Assembly (NCBI RefSeq): GCF_014841615.1 | Contig: NZ_JACYUG010000010.1 | Span: 66,613-129,432, forward strand | Direction: 5' to 3' | DNA: 62,820 bases | From: Sphingomonas sp. CFBP 8760 | GTDB lineage: Bacteria; Pseudomonadota; Alphaproteobacteria; Sphingomonadales; Sphingomonadaceae | Part shown: in pieces, positions 16,477-28,172 of the stretch | Layout: every line of letters starts with the position of its first letter | How positions within the stretch are numbered: position 1 is the stretch's first letter | Notes under the pieces: generated by a model | What the model saw: only the letters and a program-made list of their open reading frames with translations | Told to the model about the DNA's origin: nothing | The model's database searches: none | Program-made: the position numbers and the translations under genes

Positions 16477-18335
16477 TGGTGATGATCGAGAGCCTGTTGA
16501 TCGCCAATCGCGGCGAGATCGCCCGCCGCATCATCCGCACCGCGCGCCGGCTGGGCGTGCGGACGATCGCGGTTTATTCCGACGTCGATGCCGATATGCC
16601 GTTCGTGCGCGAGGCGGACGAGGCGGCGTGCATCGGCACCGCTGCTGCCAGCGACAGCTATCTGCGGCAGGACCGGCTGCTGGAGGCGGCGCGTGCAACG
16701 GGGGCGGCGGCGATCCACCCCGGTTATGGTTTCCTGTCGGAGAATGCCGAATTCGCCGAGGCGGTGGTCGCGGCCGGACTGGTCTGGGTCGGCGCGCCGC
16801 CCGCCGCGATCCGCGCAATGGGTCTGAAGGACGCGGCCAAGGAGCGGATGATCGCCGCCGGCGTGCCGGTGACGCCCGGCTATCTGGGGGCGGACCAGAG
16901 CCCGGAGCGGTTGCAGGCGGAAGCCGACGCGATCGGCTATCCGGTGCTCATCAAGGCGGTCGCCGGCGGCGGCGGCAAGGGGATGCGCAAGGTCGATGCC
17001 GCGGCCGACTTCGCGGAGATGCTGGCAAGCTGCCAGCGCGAGGCGGCGGCCTCGTTCGGCAACACGCAGGTGTTGATCGAGAAATACATCCTGTCGCCGC
17101 GCCATATCGAGGTGCAGGTGTTCGGCGACATGCACGGTGGCGCGGTGCATCTGTTCGAGCGCGACTGTTCGCTGCAACGCCGCCACCAGAAGGTGATCGA
17201 GGAGGCGCCTGCACCGGGTATGGATGCCACCACGCGCGCGGCGGTGTGCGATGCGGCGGTAAAGGCGGCGCGTGCGGTCGATTATGTCGGAGCGGGCACG
17301 ATCGAGTTCATCGCCGACGGGTCGGAGGGTCTGCGGGCCGATCGCATCTGGTTCATGGAGATGAACACGCGGTTGCAGGTCGAGCATCCGGTGACCGAGG
17401 CGATCACTGGCCAGGATCTGGTCGAATGGCAACTCCGCGTCGCGTCGGGCGAGCCGTTGCCCCGTACCCAGGACAAGCTGTCGATCACCGGCTGGGCGAT
17501 GGAGGCGCGGCTCTATGCCGAGAACCCGTCGACCGGCTTCCTGCCCTCGACCGGGCCGCTCGACCGGCTGCGCTTCCCCGCCGACGTTCGCATCGATAGC
17601 GGCGTCGAGGAAGGAGGCGCGGTCACGCCTTATTATGATCCGATGATCGCCAAGCTGATCGTCCACGGCTCCAGCCGGCGCGAGGCGGCGGCGAAGCTGG
17701 CAGCGGCGGCGGGCGGCACGCAGGTGTGGCCGGTCAGGACCAACGCCGCCTTTCTGGCGCGCGCGGCCGCGCATCCCGATTTCGTCGCTGGCCGCGTCGA
17801 TACCGGCTTTATCGAGCGCCATGCCGATGCGCTGATCCCGCCGGCCGCGCCGTCCCCGGCGGTGCTGGCCGCGGCGGCGGCGGCAATCCTGCCCGTCCCC
17901 ACCGGCGATCCATGGACCAGCCTGCGCGGCTTCCGGGCCAACGCCGCACCGTCTCCGCAGATCGAGGTGGAGGTCGCGGGCAAGCCGTATCTGGTCACCG
18001 ACGTGCCGGGCACCGGTGCGGTCGTCGCGGACGGGGTGTTGTTCCTCGATGGCGAGGCATGGCCGTTCGGTCCGCGCCGCGCCGATCATGTCGCCGGCGG
18101 TGGCGACGGTGACGGCGCGATCCTGTCGCCGATGCCGGGCCGCGTGATCGCGGTGCTGGTCACGGCGGGACAGGCCGTCACCAAGGGCGAACGGATGCTG
18201 GTGCTGGAGGCGATGAAGATGGAGCAGGCGCTGCTGGCCCCGTTCGATGGCATCGTCGCCGACCTGAAAGTGGCCGAAGGCGCGCAGGTGCCCGAGGGCA
18301 CGCTGCTGGTGCGCATCGACAAGGGAGAGGGTTGA
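16476..18335 (+). CDS. mccA: Methylcrotonyl-CoA carboxylase, biotin-carrying (alpha) subunit
   Basis: A 619-residue biotin carboxylase plus biotin carboxyl carrier. Order: biotin carboxylase N-domain (LLIANRGEIARRIIRT), ATP-grasp domain with the glycine-rich loop KAVAGGGGKGMRKV and catalytic MEMNTRLQVEHPVTE, C-domain, an MCC-specific linker, and the biotinyl domain with the lysine acceptor Lys581 in EAMKMEQ. ATG 16476 overlaps the beta-subunit stop by one base; ATG 16482 would remove two residues. The linker is Ala/Pro-rich (PPAAPSPAVLAAAAAA), slightly unusual. It partners with the preceding subunit. Confidence 0.95.
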   Translation: MVMIESLLIANRGEIARRIIRTARRLGVRTIAVYSDVDADMPFVREADEAACIGTAAASDSYLRQDRLLEAARATGAAAIHPGYGFLSENAEFAEAVVAAGLVWVGAPPAAIRAMGLKDAAKERMIAAGVPVTPGYLGADQSPERLQAEADAIGYPVLIKAVAGGGGKGMRKVDAAADFAEMLASCQREAAASFGNTQVLIEKYILSPRHIEVQVFGDMHGGAVHLFERDCSLQRRHQKVIEEAPAPGMDATTRAAVCDAAVKAARAVDYVGAGTIEFIADGSEGLRADRIWFMEMNTRLQVEHPVTEAITGQDLVEWQLRVASGEPLPRTQDKLSITGWAMEARLYAENPSTGFLPSTGPLDRLRFPADVRIDSGVEEGGAVTPYYDPMIAKLIVHGSSRREAAAKLAAAAGGTQVWPVRTNAAFLARAAAHPDFVAGRVDTGFIERHADALIPPAAPSPAVLAAAAAAILPVPTGDPWTSLRGFRANAAPSPQIEVEVAGKPYLVTDVPGTGAVVADGVLFLDGEAWPFGPRRADHVAGGGDGDGAILSPMPGRVIAVLVTAGQAVTKGERMLVLEAMKMEQALLAPFDGIVADLKVAEGAQVPEGTLLVRIDKGEG

Positions 18336-18802
18336 TGGCCGGACGATTCTACGACCAATGGACGGTCGGTGACCGGATCGTCCACGACATCCGCCGCACC
18401 GTGACCGAGACGGACAACCTCCTGTTCTCGACCATGACGCACAACCCGCAACCGTTGCATCTGGATGCGGAGGCGGCGCGGGCCAGCGAGTTCGGCCGGA
18501 TCCTCGTCAACGGCACCTTCACCTTCGCGCTGATGGTCGGGCTGTCGGTCGGCGATACGACGCTCGGCACGCTGGTCGCCAATCTCGGCTACGACAGGCT
18601 GGTGATGCCGAAGCCGGTGTTTCTCGGCGATACATTGCGCGCCGAAACCGAAGTACAGGAGTTGAAGGACAGCAAGTCGCGGCCCGAAGCCGGCATCGTC
18701 ACCTTCGCCCACCACATGCTCAACCAGCGCGACGAGATCGTCTGCCAATGCCTGCGCAGCGCGCTCCTGAAGCGCACCGTTGCCGGGCAGGTCGGGGCAT
18801 GA
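18335..18802 (+). CDS. MaoC-family enoyl-CoA hydratase (probable 3-methylglutaconyl/itaconyl-type hydratase)
   Basis: A 155-residue single hot-dog MaoC hydratase. The hydratase 2 motif region reads DNLLFSTMTHNPQPLHLD (about residues 28-45), with Asp and His as the expected catalytic pair, then FGRILVNGTFTFALMVGLSV. In this operon the next chemical step after the carboxylase is hydration of 3-methylglutaconyl-CoA, normally done by a crotonase-fold enzyme that is absent here; MaoC proteins paired with CitE-type lyases are known from itaconate catabolism. I therefore infer hydration of a branched unsaturated CoA ester. ATG 18335 overlaps the mccA stop (TTGATG), and the 3' end overlaps the lyase by 4 nt. 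Confidence 0.85.
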   Translation: MAGRFYDQWTVGDRIVHDIRRTVTETDNLLFSTMTHNPQPLHLDAEAARASEFGRILVNGTFTFALMVGLSVGDTTLGTLVANLGYDRLVMPKPVFLGDTLRAETEVQELKDSKSRPEAGIVTFAHHMLNQRDEIVCQCLRSALLKRTVAGQVGA

Positions 18803-19647
18803 GGCTGCGGTCGCTGCTGTTCGTGCCGGGCGACCGGCCCGAACGGTTCGACAAGGCTGCCGCCAGCGGTGCCGACGCGCTGATCCTCGATCTGGAGGAT
18901 TCGGTGTCGGCCGCGAACAAGCACGTCGCGCGGGCGGCGGTGGCGGCGCGCATCGCCGCGCGGGGGGAGGTCGCGGTGCTGGTGCGGGTCAATCCGCTCG
19001 ATTCCGGTCTGCTGGCGGACGATCTCGCCGCGCTGCATGGCCTGTGCCCCGGCGGCATCGTGATGCCGAAGGCGGAGGGAGCGGACAGCGTCCGGCTGCT
19101 CGATCAGCGGCTGGCGGCGGCGGGGATCGACGCGCCGATCCTGCCGATCGCCACCGAAACCCCCGCCGCGATCTTCCAGCTCGGCAGTTATGCCGATGCG
19201 GGCGTGCGACTGGCGGGACTGACCTGGGGCGCGGAGGATCTGCCCGCCGCGATCGGCGCGGCGACCTCGCGGGAGGCGGACGGCCGTTACACCGCGCCCT
19301 ATGAAATGGTGCGGTCGCTGACGTTGTTCGGCGCCCATGCGGCGGGTGTGGCGGCGATCGAGACGGTGTATCCGGCTTTCCGCGATCTCGACGGACTCGA
19401 TGCCTATGCCCGCCGCGCGGCGCGGGACGGCTTCACCGGCATGATGGCGATCCACCCGACGCAGGTGGCGACGATCAACGCCGCCTTTTCACCCGACGAA
19501 CGACAGATCGCGGCGGCGCGGGCGATCGTCGCCGCCTTTGCCGCCGCCCCGGATGCGGGCGCGTTGCAGGTCGATGGCCGCATGGTGGACGCCCCGCACC
19601 TGAAACAGGCGCAACGCCTGCTCGATCGCGTCGACGGGACGGCATAG
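18799..19647 (+). CDS. CitE-type CoA ester lyase (HpcH/HpaI aldolase superfamily)
   Basis: A 282-residue TIM-barrel C-C lyase of the citrate lyase beta/malyl-CoA lyase group. It begins LRSLLFVPGDRPERFDKA, with LILDLEDSV, the CoA/phosphate Arg in LVRVNP, the Mg-ligand Glu in IATETPAAI and the acidic pair in LTWGAEDL. The family cleaves (S)-citramalyl-CoA, malyl-CoA or related 3-hydroxyacyl-CoA esters to acetyl-CoA plus an oxoacid. In this operon it occupies the slot of HMG-CoA lyase, releasing acetyl-CoA and acetoacetate; that assignment is inference, and citramalyl-CoA lyase is the main alternative. ATGA overlap with the MaoC gene implies coupling. A strong hairpin follows. Confidence 0.85.
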   Translation: MRLRSLLFVPGDRPERFDKAAASGADALILDLEDSVSAANKHVARAAVAARIAARGEVAVLVRVNPLDSGLLADDLAALHGLCPGGIVMPKAEGADSVRLLDQRLAAAGIDAPILPIATETPAAIFQLGSYADAGVRLAGLTWGAEDLPAAIGAATSREADGRYTAPYEMVRSLTLFGAHAAGVAAIETVYPAFRDLDGLDAYARRAARDGFTGMMAIHPTQVATINAAFSPDERQIAAARAIVAAFAAAPDAGALQVDGRMVDAPHLKQAQRLLDRVDGTA

Positions 19648-19673
19648 AGCCCGATGACATCCTGGCATAGAAT

Positions 19674-19711
19674 CCATTGGAAAACTCGCGAAAGGGCGAG
19701 TTTTCCAATGG
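19674..19711. terminator. Bidirectional hairpin terminator between the leucine operon and gyrB
   Basis: A perfect 16-bp stem: CCATTGGAAAACTCGC at 19674-19689 and its complement at 19696-19711, with a 6-nt loop GAAAGG. An imperfect flanking extension (TAGAA left, CTTCTA right) lengthens the stem. Runs of A and T inside the arms rather than after the stem make it usable in both directions for the convergent transcripts ending at 19647 and 19736. Confidence 0.75.
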
Positions 19712-19735
19712 ACTTCTAAACCGGGCCGGGTCCGT

Positions 19736-22868
<3,133 letters not shown>

Positions 22869-23021
22869 GGGGATCACTCCAGACGGGCACGCAAGCGATA
22901 TGACGGGGCGGCCGCGCGCCCGCGATTGCATCGGCCACCGATCGCCTCGATATGCGAGGAGCCCGCAGCGCACAAGCCATGCACCGCCGGGCATGATGGC
23001 CGGAGCGGGGCGACGGGAGGA

Positions 23022-23549
23022 ATGCGGGTGAACTGGTGGAAGCGGATAAGGGGAGCGCGCCGTGACGAGACGATATTGCCGCTCTACCGGGCGGTGGTCG
23101 CCCGCGGCCGCGCGCCGCACTGGTATCTGGACGGGGCGGTGCCCGATACGCTGGATGGCCGGTTCGACATGATCGCCGCGGTGCTGGCCATGGTGCTGCT
23201 GCGGCTGGAGGAACGTCCCGACGAACAGGCGGTGACCGCCGGTCCGTCGGCCGCGCTGACCGAGCATTTCGTCGACGACATGGATGCGCAGCTCCGCCAG
23301 ATCGGTTTCGGCGACATGGTCGTCGGCAAGCAGGTCGGCCGGATGATGGCGGCGCTGGGCGGGCGGCTCGGCGCCTATCGCGACGGGCTGGCGACCGGCG
23401 GCCTCGCCGAGGCATTGGTCCGCAACCTGTATCGCGGCGATCCGCCCGCACCCGCCGCGCTCGCCCATGCCGAGCATCACTTGCGCGCGCTGCGCACCGC
23501 CCTGTCCGCCACGCCGCTGGCCAGCCTGATCGCCGGAGAATTGCCATGA
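23022..23549 (+). CDS. Ubiquinol-cytochrome c chaperone (Cbp3-like)
   Basis: A 175-residue homologue of the mitochondrial bc1-complex assembly factor Cbp3 (ubiquinol-cytochrome c chaperone domain). The conserved core reads LYRAVVARGRAPHWYLDGAV, DTLDGRFDMIAAVLAMVLLRL and LTEHFVDDMDAQLRQIGFGD. It is predicted to be cytosolic or membrane-peripheral and to help cytochrome b synthesis and assembly. Start ATG 23022 has GGGAGG five bases upstream; GTG 23028 is possible. The last 4 nt overlap the DUF177 gene, forming a pair common in alphaproteobacteria. Confidence 0.88.
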   Translation: MRVNWWKRIRGARRDETILPLYRAVVARGRAPHWYLDGAVPDTLDGRFDMIAAVLAMVLLRLEERPDEQAVTAGPSAALTEHFVDDMDAQLRQIGFGDMVVGKQVGRMMAALGGRLGAYRDGLATGGLAEALVRNLYRGDPPAPAALAHAEHHLRALRTALSATPLASLIAGELP

Positions 23550-24067
23550 CCACCCCAGAATGGAGCCGCCCCGAACGCCTCGACACGATCGCGCATGACG
23601 AGCGCGCCGTGACGATCGAGGCCGACGAGGCCGAACGGGCCGCGGTCGCCCGCCGGTTCGACCTCGTCGCGATCGACCGGTTGTCCGCGCACCTGACGAT
23701 GCGCCGCGACGGGGCGGGCATCCTCGTCACCGGACGGGTGACGGCGGCGGTGGCGCAGGCCTGTTCGGTCACCGCCGAGCGGCTGGCGGTGATGGTCGAC
23801 GAGCCGGTGCTGGTCCGGTTCATCGAGCCCGTGGCCGAGGAGGACGAGATCGAACTGTCCGCCGACGCGCTCGACACGATCGAGATCGAAGGCGGCGCGA
23901 TCGACCTGGGGGAAGCGGCGGCGCAGACGATGGCGCTGGCGCTCGACCCCTTTCCGCGCGGCCCGAATGCCGGCAAGGTGCTGAAGGCCGCGGGCGTCAT
24001 CGGCGAGGACGAGGCCAGGCCGCTCGGAGCGCTTGCCGGGTTGAAGGCGTTGCTCCAGAAGGAGTGA
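23546..24067 (+). CDS. DUF177 (YceD) family protein
   Basis: A 173-residue YceD/DUF177 protein; members are linked to large ribosomal subunit or rRNA metabolism and usually sit upstream of rpmF. Visible family pattern: an N-terminal beta-rich part with ERAAVARRFDLVAIDRL, a central VTAAVAQACSVTAERLAV containing the single Cys, and an acidic segment VAEEDEIELSADALDTIEIEGGAIDLGEAAAQTMALALDP-type (given here only as its location, about residues 100-135), then PRGPNAG. It starts by 4-nt overlap with the bc1 chaperone. The common downstream partners rpmF and plsX are absent; a different gene follows after 109 nt. Confidence 0.85.
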   Translation: MTTPEWSRPERLDTIAHDERAVTIEADEAERAAVARRFDLVAIDRLSAHLTMRRDGAGILVTGRVTAAVAQACSVTAERLAVMVDEPVLVRFIEPVAEEDEIELSADALDTIEIEGGAIDLGEAAAQTMALALDPFPRGPNAGKVLKAAGVIGEDEARPLGALAGLKALLQKE

Positions 24068-24176
24068 CTACTCCCGGCGTTTCACCTGCAGCCGGCACCC
24101 GTAAACCATCGGTTCACGGGCAGGACGGCATGGCGGATGCAATGGCGGATGCGTAAAGTACGTAAAGGTGGACCGG

Positions 24177-24944
24177 ATGCCGGATGACAGGGTGGCCGAC
24201 CGGGTGTCGGCCGACATGGAACGGATCTTCCGGCGGCACCCCCAGGCCGCCGACACCCCGGCGGCGGCGCGTGCCGCCAGCGGCAGGTCGCGCGAGTTCG
24301 TCGTCCAGACCCCGCCGGCCGATCGCACGTCCTCGTGGGTCGTGCGGTTGGTGACGATCGTCGTCCCCCTGATCGCCATCGCCGTGTTGGCGTTCCTGTT
24401 CCTCCAGATCGGCGCGGACCGGAGCCCGGCGGCGGCGCTGGCCCAGGCCAGTCCGGTCAGGCGATCCGCCGCCGTACCGCCCGTCCGCCCGGCACCGGCG
24501 ACCTACCGCACCGCCGCGCCCGTCGTCGTCGCGGACGAAGCGGACGAAGCGGACATGCCTGCGGAAGCGATCGAGCGCGCCGGAGATGACAGGCTCGCCA
24601 CGTCCGCCGTGCCCGCCCGCCGATCGCGCGTGATAACGCGGACGTTGCCCGTCGCCACCGCGCGGTCCGCCGCCGCCGACGATGGCTGCCGCCCCGGCAG
24701 CGAGGAGAACCGCTGCATCTATCGCGAGGTGCGGGCGGCCGACCGTCGTCTGGTCGCCGCCTATCACGCCGCTACCGAGGCGGGGGTGCCGCGGCGCGAG
24801 ATGCTGGCGGTGCGCCGCATCTGGACGCGGGCGCTGGCGGTCTCGCTCGACGATCCCGACGGCACGATCCGAACCTATGACGAACTTGCCGCCCGGTTGC
24901 GCGACGCCGCGCGGCAGGCACAGGCGGATGACGACCGGCCATGA
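24177..24944 (+). CDS. Membrane-anchored protein with LprI-like periplasmic domain
   Basis: About 255 residues: a cytosolic N-terminal 55, one transmembrane segment (VVRLVTIVVPLIAIAVLAF), an Ala/Pro-rich linker, and a periplasmic C-terminal domain with two Cys (CRPGSEENRC) followed by AADRRLVAAYHAA and RRIWTRALAVSL. That layout resembles the LprI/DUF1311 lysozyme-inhibitor domain, but the match is by eye and the function is not established. ATG 24177 is preceded by AAAGG at good spacing; GTG 24168 is a weaker alternative. It overlaps the phosphatase gene by 4 nt, so the two are likely coupled. Confidence 0.7.
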   Translation: MPDDRVADRVSADMERIFRRHPQAADTPAAARAASGRSREFVVQTPPADRTSSWVVRLVTIVVPLIAIAVLAFLFLQIGADRSPAAALAQASPVRRSAAVPPVRPAPATYRTAAPVVVADEADEADMPAEAIERAGDDRLATSAVPARRSRVITRTLPVATARSAAADDGCRPGSEENRCIYREVRAADRRLVAAYHAATEAGVPRREMLAVRRIWTRALAVSLDDPDGTIRTYDELAARLRDAARQAQADDDRP

Positions 24945-25741
24945 CCGGCCTGCTCGACGCGGAGTCGGATTGGGAGGTCGGGCCGCACGCATCGGTCGAG
25001 GGGCGGCTGGTCTATGCGATCGGCGATGTCCATGGGTGCTACGATATCCTGACCAGGCTGCTGGCGATGATCGCCGACGATGTGGCGGCGCGCGGCCGGG
25101 GCCGGCGGCCGCTGCTGGTCTTCGTCGGGGACTATGTCGATCGCGGACCGGCGACCGCCAAGGTGCTGTCGTCGCTGGTCTGGCTGCAACGCCATGCGCC
25201 GTTCGAACCGCGCTTCCTGAAGGGCAATCACGAGGAGATGCTGCTCGCGTGGCTCGACGATCCGGCAGAGGCGCGCGGCTGGTTGCGGGTGGGCGGGGCG
25301 GAGACGTTGCGATCCTACGCGGTCGAACCGCCGGCCGAGGTCGATGCGATCGACGATCACCTGCGGGCGCGCGACGATCTGCTGGAACGGATGCCCGCCT
25401 CGCACCTGCGCTTCCTCCAGGCACTGGAACTGACGCTGACGCTGGGCGACTATGCCTTCGTCCATGCCGGGGTGCGGCCGGGCGTGCCGCTGCGCAAGCA
25501 GGTGCCCGCCGATCTGCTGTGGATTCGCGAGCCGTTCCTCAGCCATGGCAAGCGGTTCGAAAAGGTCATCGTCCATGGCCATACCTGGGATTCGGCGGAA
25601 CCGATGATCCGGGAACAGCGCATCGGGATCGACACCGGCGTCTATCGCACCGGGGTGCTGACCGCGCTCAGGCTGGAGGACGGGCGGATCGGCTGCTTCC
25701 AGGCGAAGGGGGCGGGTGATCCACTGGCGATCAGGTTGTAA
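24941..25741 (+). CDS. PPP-family metallophosphoesterase (serine/threonine phosphatase or ApaH-like)
   Basis: A 266-residue calcineurin-like phosphoesterase with all PPP signatures: GDVHGCYD, GDYVDRGP and GNHEEM, plus later metal-binding His in FVHAGVRPG and VIVHGHTWDS. Bacterial enzymes with this layout are either protein Ser/Thr phosphatases or diadenosine-tetraphosphate hydrolases; LLERMPASHLRFLQALE is closer to the phosphatase branch, but I cannot separate them. It is cytosolic. The start ATG 24941 overlaps the stop of the LprI-like gene. Confidence 0.88.
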   Translation: MTGLLDAESDWEVGPHASVEGRLVYAIGDVHGCYDILTRLLAMIADDVAARGRGRRPLLVFVGDYVDRGPATAKVLSSLVWLQRHAPFEPRFLKGNHEEMLLAWLDDPAEARGWLRVGGAETLRSYAVEPPAEVDAIDDHLRARDDLLERMPASHLRFLQALELTLTLGDYAFVHAGVRPGVPLRKQVPADLLWIREPFLSHGKRFEKVIVHGHTWDSAEPMIREQRIGIDTGVYRTGVLTALRLEDGRIGCFQAKGAGDPLAIRL

Positions 25742-25835
25742 CGGCTACCTTTTGTCATGCTTTGTATTGCCGCCCGACAACTTCTATGAACGATGGTCCA
25801 TCCTGCCCAGAACCCTGCCGGAGCCACCGTCGCGC

Positions 25836-26213
25836 ATGTTGAAAATCCGTCTCTGGGCCGCCTTGTGGGCGGCGACGACCATCGTTCTGGCGTTGCTGCT
25901 GTTCATCACGCCATCGGCGGATCTCGCCTTGCCGATCCTGCTGGCCATCGCCGCATTGTGCCTCGCGATCGTGACGCCGTTCGACGCGACGAAGCGCGCT
26001 GCGCGTCTGCGCGTGGTGGCGGCATGCGGCACCTATGCGGGCATCTGCGTGGGCGCGCTGGGCTGGGCGATCTGGCAGGGGCAGTCGTTCGGCATCCTTG
26101 CGCTGCTCGCGATCATGGTGGCGTTCGGGCTGTTCCTGTCCGGCTGGGCGTGGACGACCCGGGCGCGCAAGCACCGCACCGGCTGGGGCGGCTATTACGA
26201 CCGCGCCGATTAG
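25836..26213 (+). CDS. Small four-helix membrane protein, unknown function
   Basis: A 125-residue hydrophobic protein with four predicted membrane helices (about 5-23, 28-46, 60-79 and 85-105) and a basic C-terminus ending RKHRTGWGGYYDRAD. No family motif is recognisable. I chose ATG 25836 because the first helix starts directly after it; the in-frame extension to 25716 overlaps the phosphatase gene and lacks membrane character. It is convergent with the small lipoprotein gene. Confidence 0.6.
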   Translation: MLKIRLWAALWAATTIVLALLLFITPSADLALPILLAIAALCLAIVTPFDATKRAARLRVVAACGTYAGICVGALGWAIWQGQSFGILALLAIMVAFGLFLSGWAWTTRARKHRTGWGGYYDRAD

Positions 26214-26239
26214 GCGCGCCGCCCCGTCTCACCGCCCCG

Positions 26240-26617
26240 TCAGCCGGGCTGGCGTTCGGGGCGGGAGGCCGGCGGCGCCTCGGTGACGATCGCGGTGCCC
26301 GACTTGTCGATCGTGATGATCCAGCGCGTGCTGCGGTCGCAGATTGCCACCCAGGCGGGTTTACCCTCGATCGCGGCGATGCCGTCTTCCTCCGTCACCT
26401 CCTGGCATTCCTTGCCGGCGTCGCGGATCGCGCGCAGGAACACGCCCTGCCGCAGACGGGGGGAAAGCGCCGTGATCCGCGCCGCATAACCACCGTCGGG
26501 GGCCGCTGCCGCAGTGTTGTCGGCCGTGTTGCCGGCCGCTTCCGTGGCGGGTCCGCCGGTACCGCAGGCAGCGAGCATCAGCAGGGGAAGCGAGGCGACG
26601 AACAGCGACCGGATCAT
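26240..26617 (-). CDS. Small predicted lipoprotein, unknown function
   Basis: A 125-residue secreted protein: signal peptide MIRSLFVASLPLLMLAA with a lipobox Cys, an Ala/Asn/Thr-rich spacer, then a compact domain with AARITALSPRLRQGVFLRAIRDAGKECQEV and GKPAWVAICDRSTRWIITIDKSG. The two Cys in the mature part (in KECQE and AICDR) could form a disulfide. No named family is evident, although the ending resembles other small sphingomonad lipoproteins. Start ATG 26617 follows a strong AGGAGG. Confidence 0.7.
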   Translation of the reverse strand: MIRSLFVASLPLLMLAACGTGGPATEAAGNTADNTAAAAPDGGYAARITALSPRLRQGVFLRAIRDAGKECQEVTEEDGIAAIEGKPAWVAICDRSTRWIITIDKSGTAIVTEAPPASRPERQPG

Positions 26618-26731
26618 GACGGGTCCTCCTGATCGCGCAAACGAGCGATCCACCGGCTGGTTTCGCATGTGATTTTCTCTCTGACGGCGCGGTGGCGATC
26701 GGCTAGACGTACGTTGATACAGGGGGATTCG

Positions 26732-28168
26732 ATGAAGTCCAAGGTCGCCGGGATGCTTGCCATGGTCGCGTTGCTGTCCGCCTGCGGCGGCGGTGGTGAC
26801 GGCGGCGGCAGCGGTACGTTCACCGGCGGCACGACGACCGCCGGCGGCGGCGCGGGGGGCGGGGGATGCTCGCTGCTGGAACGGCAGAACTGGGCGGCGG
26901 CGCAGTTGCGCGAATGGTATCTGTTTCCCGAACTGCTGCCCGTCTCGTCTAACCCGGCCGGCTATGGCACCGTCGACGATTATATCGATGCGCTGACCGC
27001 CACCGCGCGCAGCCAGCGCCGGGACCGTTATTTCACCTACCTGACCTCGATCCGCGAAGAGGATGCCTATTACAACGCCGGCACCAGCGGCGGGTTCGGC
27101 GTGCGCCTGTCCTACGATACGGTCGCCCGGCGCGTGTTCGTGGCGGAATCGTTCGAGGGTGCCCCCGCATTGGCCGCGGGGATCGACCGCGGGGCGGAGA
27201 TCGTATCGATCGGCACCAGTACCGCCAATCTTGCCTCCGTGGCGTCGATCATGGCCGCCAGCGGACCCAATGGCGTGCTGACCGCGCTCGGCCCCGATAC
27301 GGCGGGAACGGCCCGGGTACTGCGCGTCACCGGCGGGGGTGGCGGGCAACGCGACGTGACGGTCACCAAGGCCGATTATGCGCTGACCCCGATCTCGTCG
27401 CGCTACGGCGTGCAGATACTGAACGATGGCGGCCGGCAGGTCGGCTATGTCAACCTGCGCACCTTCATCGGCACCGCCGATCCGGCACTGCGCGATGCCT
27501 TTGCCCGATTTAGGGCAGCGGGGATCACGCAGGTGATCGTCGACCTACGGTACAATGGCGGTGGCGCGATCGTGATCGCCGAGCTGTTCAGCGACCTGCT
27601 GGGCGGACAACGCTCCACCGCGGACGTGCAGAGCCGTACCGTCTTCCGGCCCGACAAATCGTCGAACGACTCGATCAGATATTATGGCCCGCAACCACAG
27701 TCGATCGCGGCGACGCGGATCGCCTTCATCGGCACCGGCGGCACCGCCTCGGCCAGCGAACTCGTCATCAACGCGTCGATCCCCTATCTTGGCGCGAACG
27801 CCGCGCTGATCGGCACCAACACCTATGGCAAGCCGGTCGGCCAGATCGCGCGCGATCTGGCGGCCTGTGACGACCGACTGCGCGTGGTGGCGCTGGCGAC
27901 GCAGAACGCGGCACGGCAGGGCGACTATTACGACGGGCTGGCGGGCAAGGTGCAGGCCAGTTGCCAGGCGACCGACGACGTGAACTATCCGATGGGCGAT
28001 CCGCGAGAGGCCTCGACCAAAGCGGCGCTCGATTTCCTGGCGGGGCGTAGCTGCGGTGCGGCGATCGGCGATGCCGGCCTTCGCAGCGCGACGTCGGGCG
28101 GGCGGCGTGAATTGCTGACACCGACGCGGCCCAACACCGCGCAGCGCGAGGTGCCGGGGCTGTTGTAA
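26732..28168 (+). CDS. S41 family C-terminal processing peptidase-like lipoprotein
   Basis: A 478-residue secreted peptidase. The signal peptide ends in LLSAC (lipobox Cys18), followed by a Gly-rich linker to about residue 45. An N-terminal helical region, a PDZ-like domain (about 130-215, including GSPAL-like APALAAGIDRGAEIVSIG) and the S41 tail-specific protease domain follow. The Ser nucleophile lies in GGTASASE (337-343) and the catalytic Lys is Lys367 in NTYGKPVGQ; LRYNGGG precedes them. It probably degrades or processes envelope proteins. It is convergent with the DUF3833 gene with 4 nt between stops. Confidence 0.88.
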   Translation: MKSKVAGMLAMVALLSACGGGGDGGGSGTFTGGTTTAGGGAGGGGCSLLERQNWAAAQLREWYLFPELLPVSSNPAGYGTVDDYIDALTATARSQRRDRYFTYLTSIREEDAYYNAGTSGGFGVRLSYDTVARRVFVAESFEGAPALAAGIDRGAEIVSIGTSTANLASVASIMAASGPNGVLTALGPDTAGTARVLRVTGGGGGQRDVTVTKADYALTPISSRYGVQILNDGGRQVGYVNLRTFIGTADPALRDAFARFRAAGITQVIVDLRYNGGGAIVIAELFSDLLGGQRSTADVQSRTVFRPDKSSNDSIRYYGPQPQSIAATRIAFIGTGGTASASELVINASIPYLGANAALIGTNTYGKPVGQIARDLAACDDRLRVVALATQNAARQGDYYDGLAGKVQASCQATDDVNYPMGDPREASTKAALDFLAGRSCGAAIGDAGLRSATSGGRRELLTPTRPNTAQREVPGLL

Positions 28169-28172
28169 CGCG

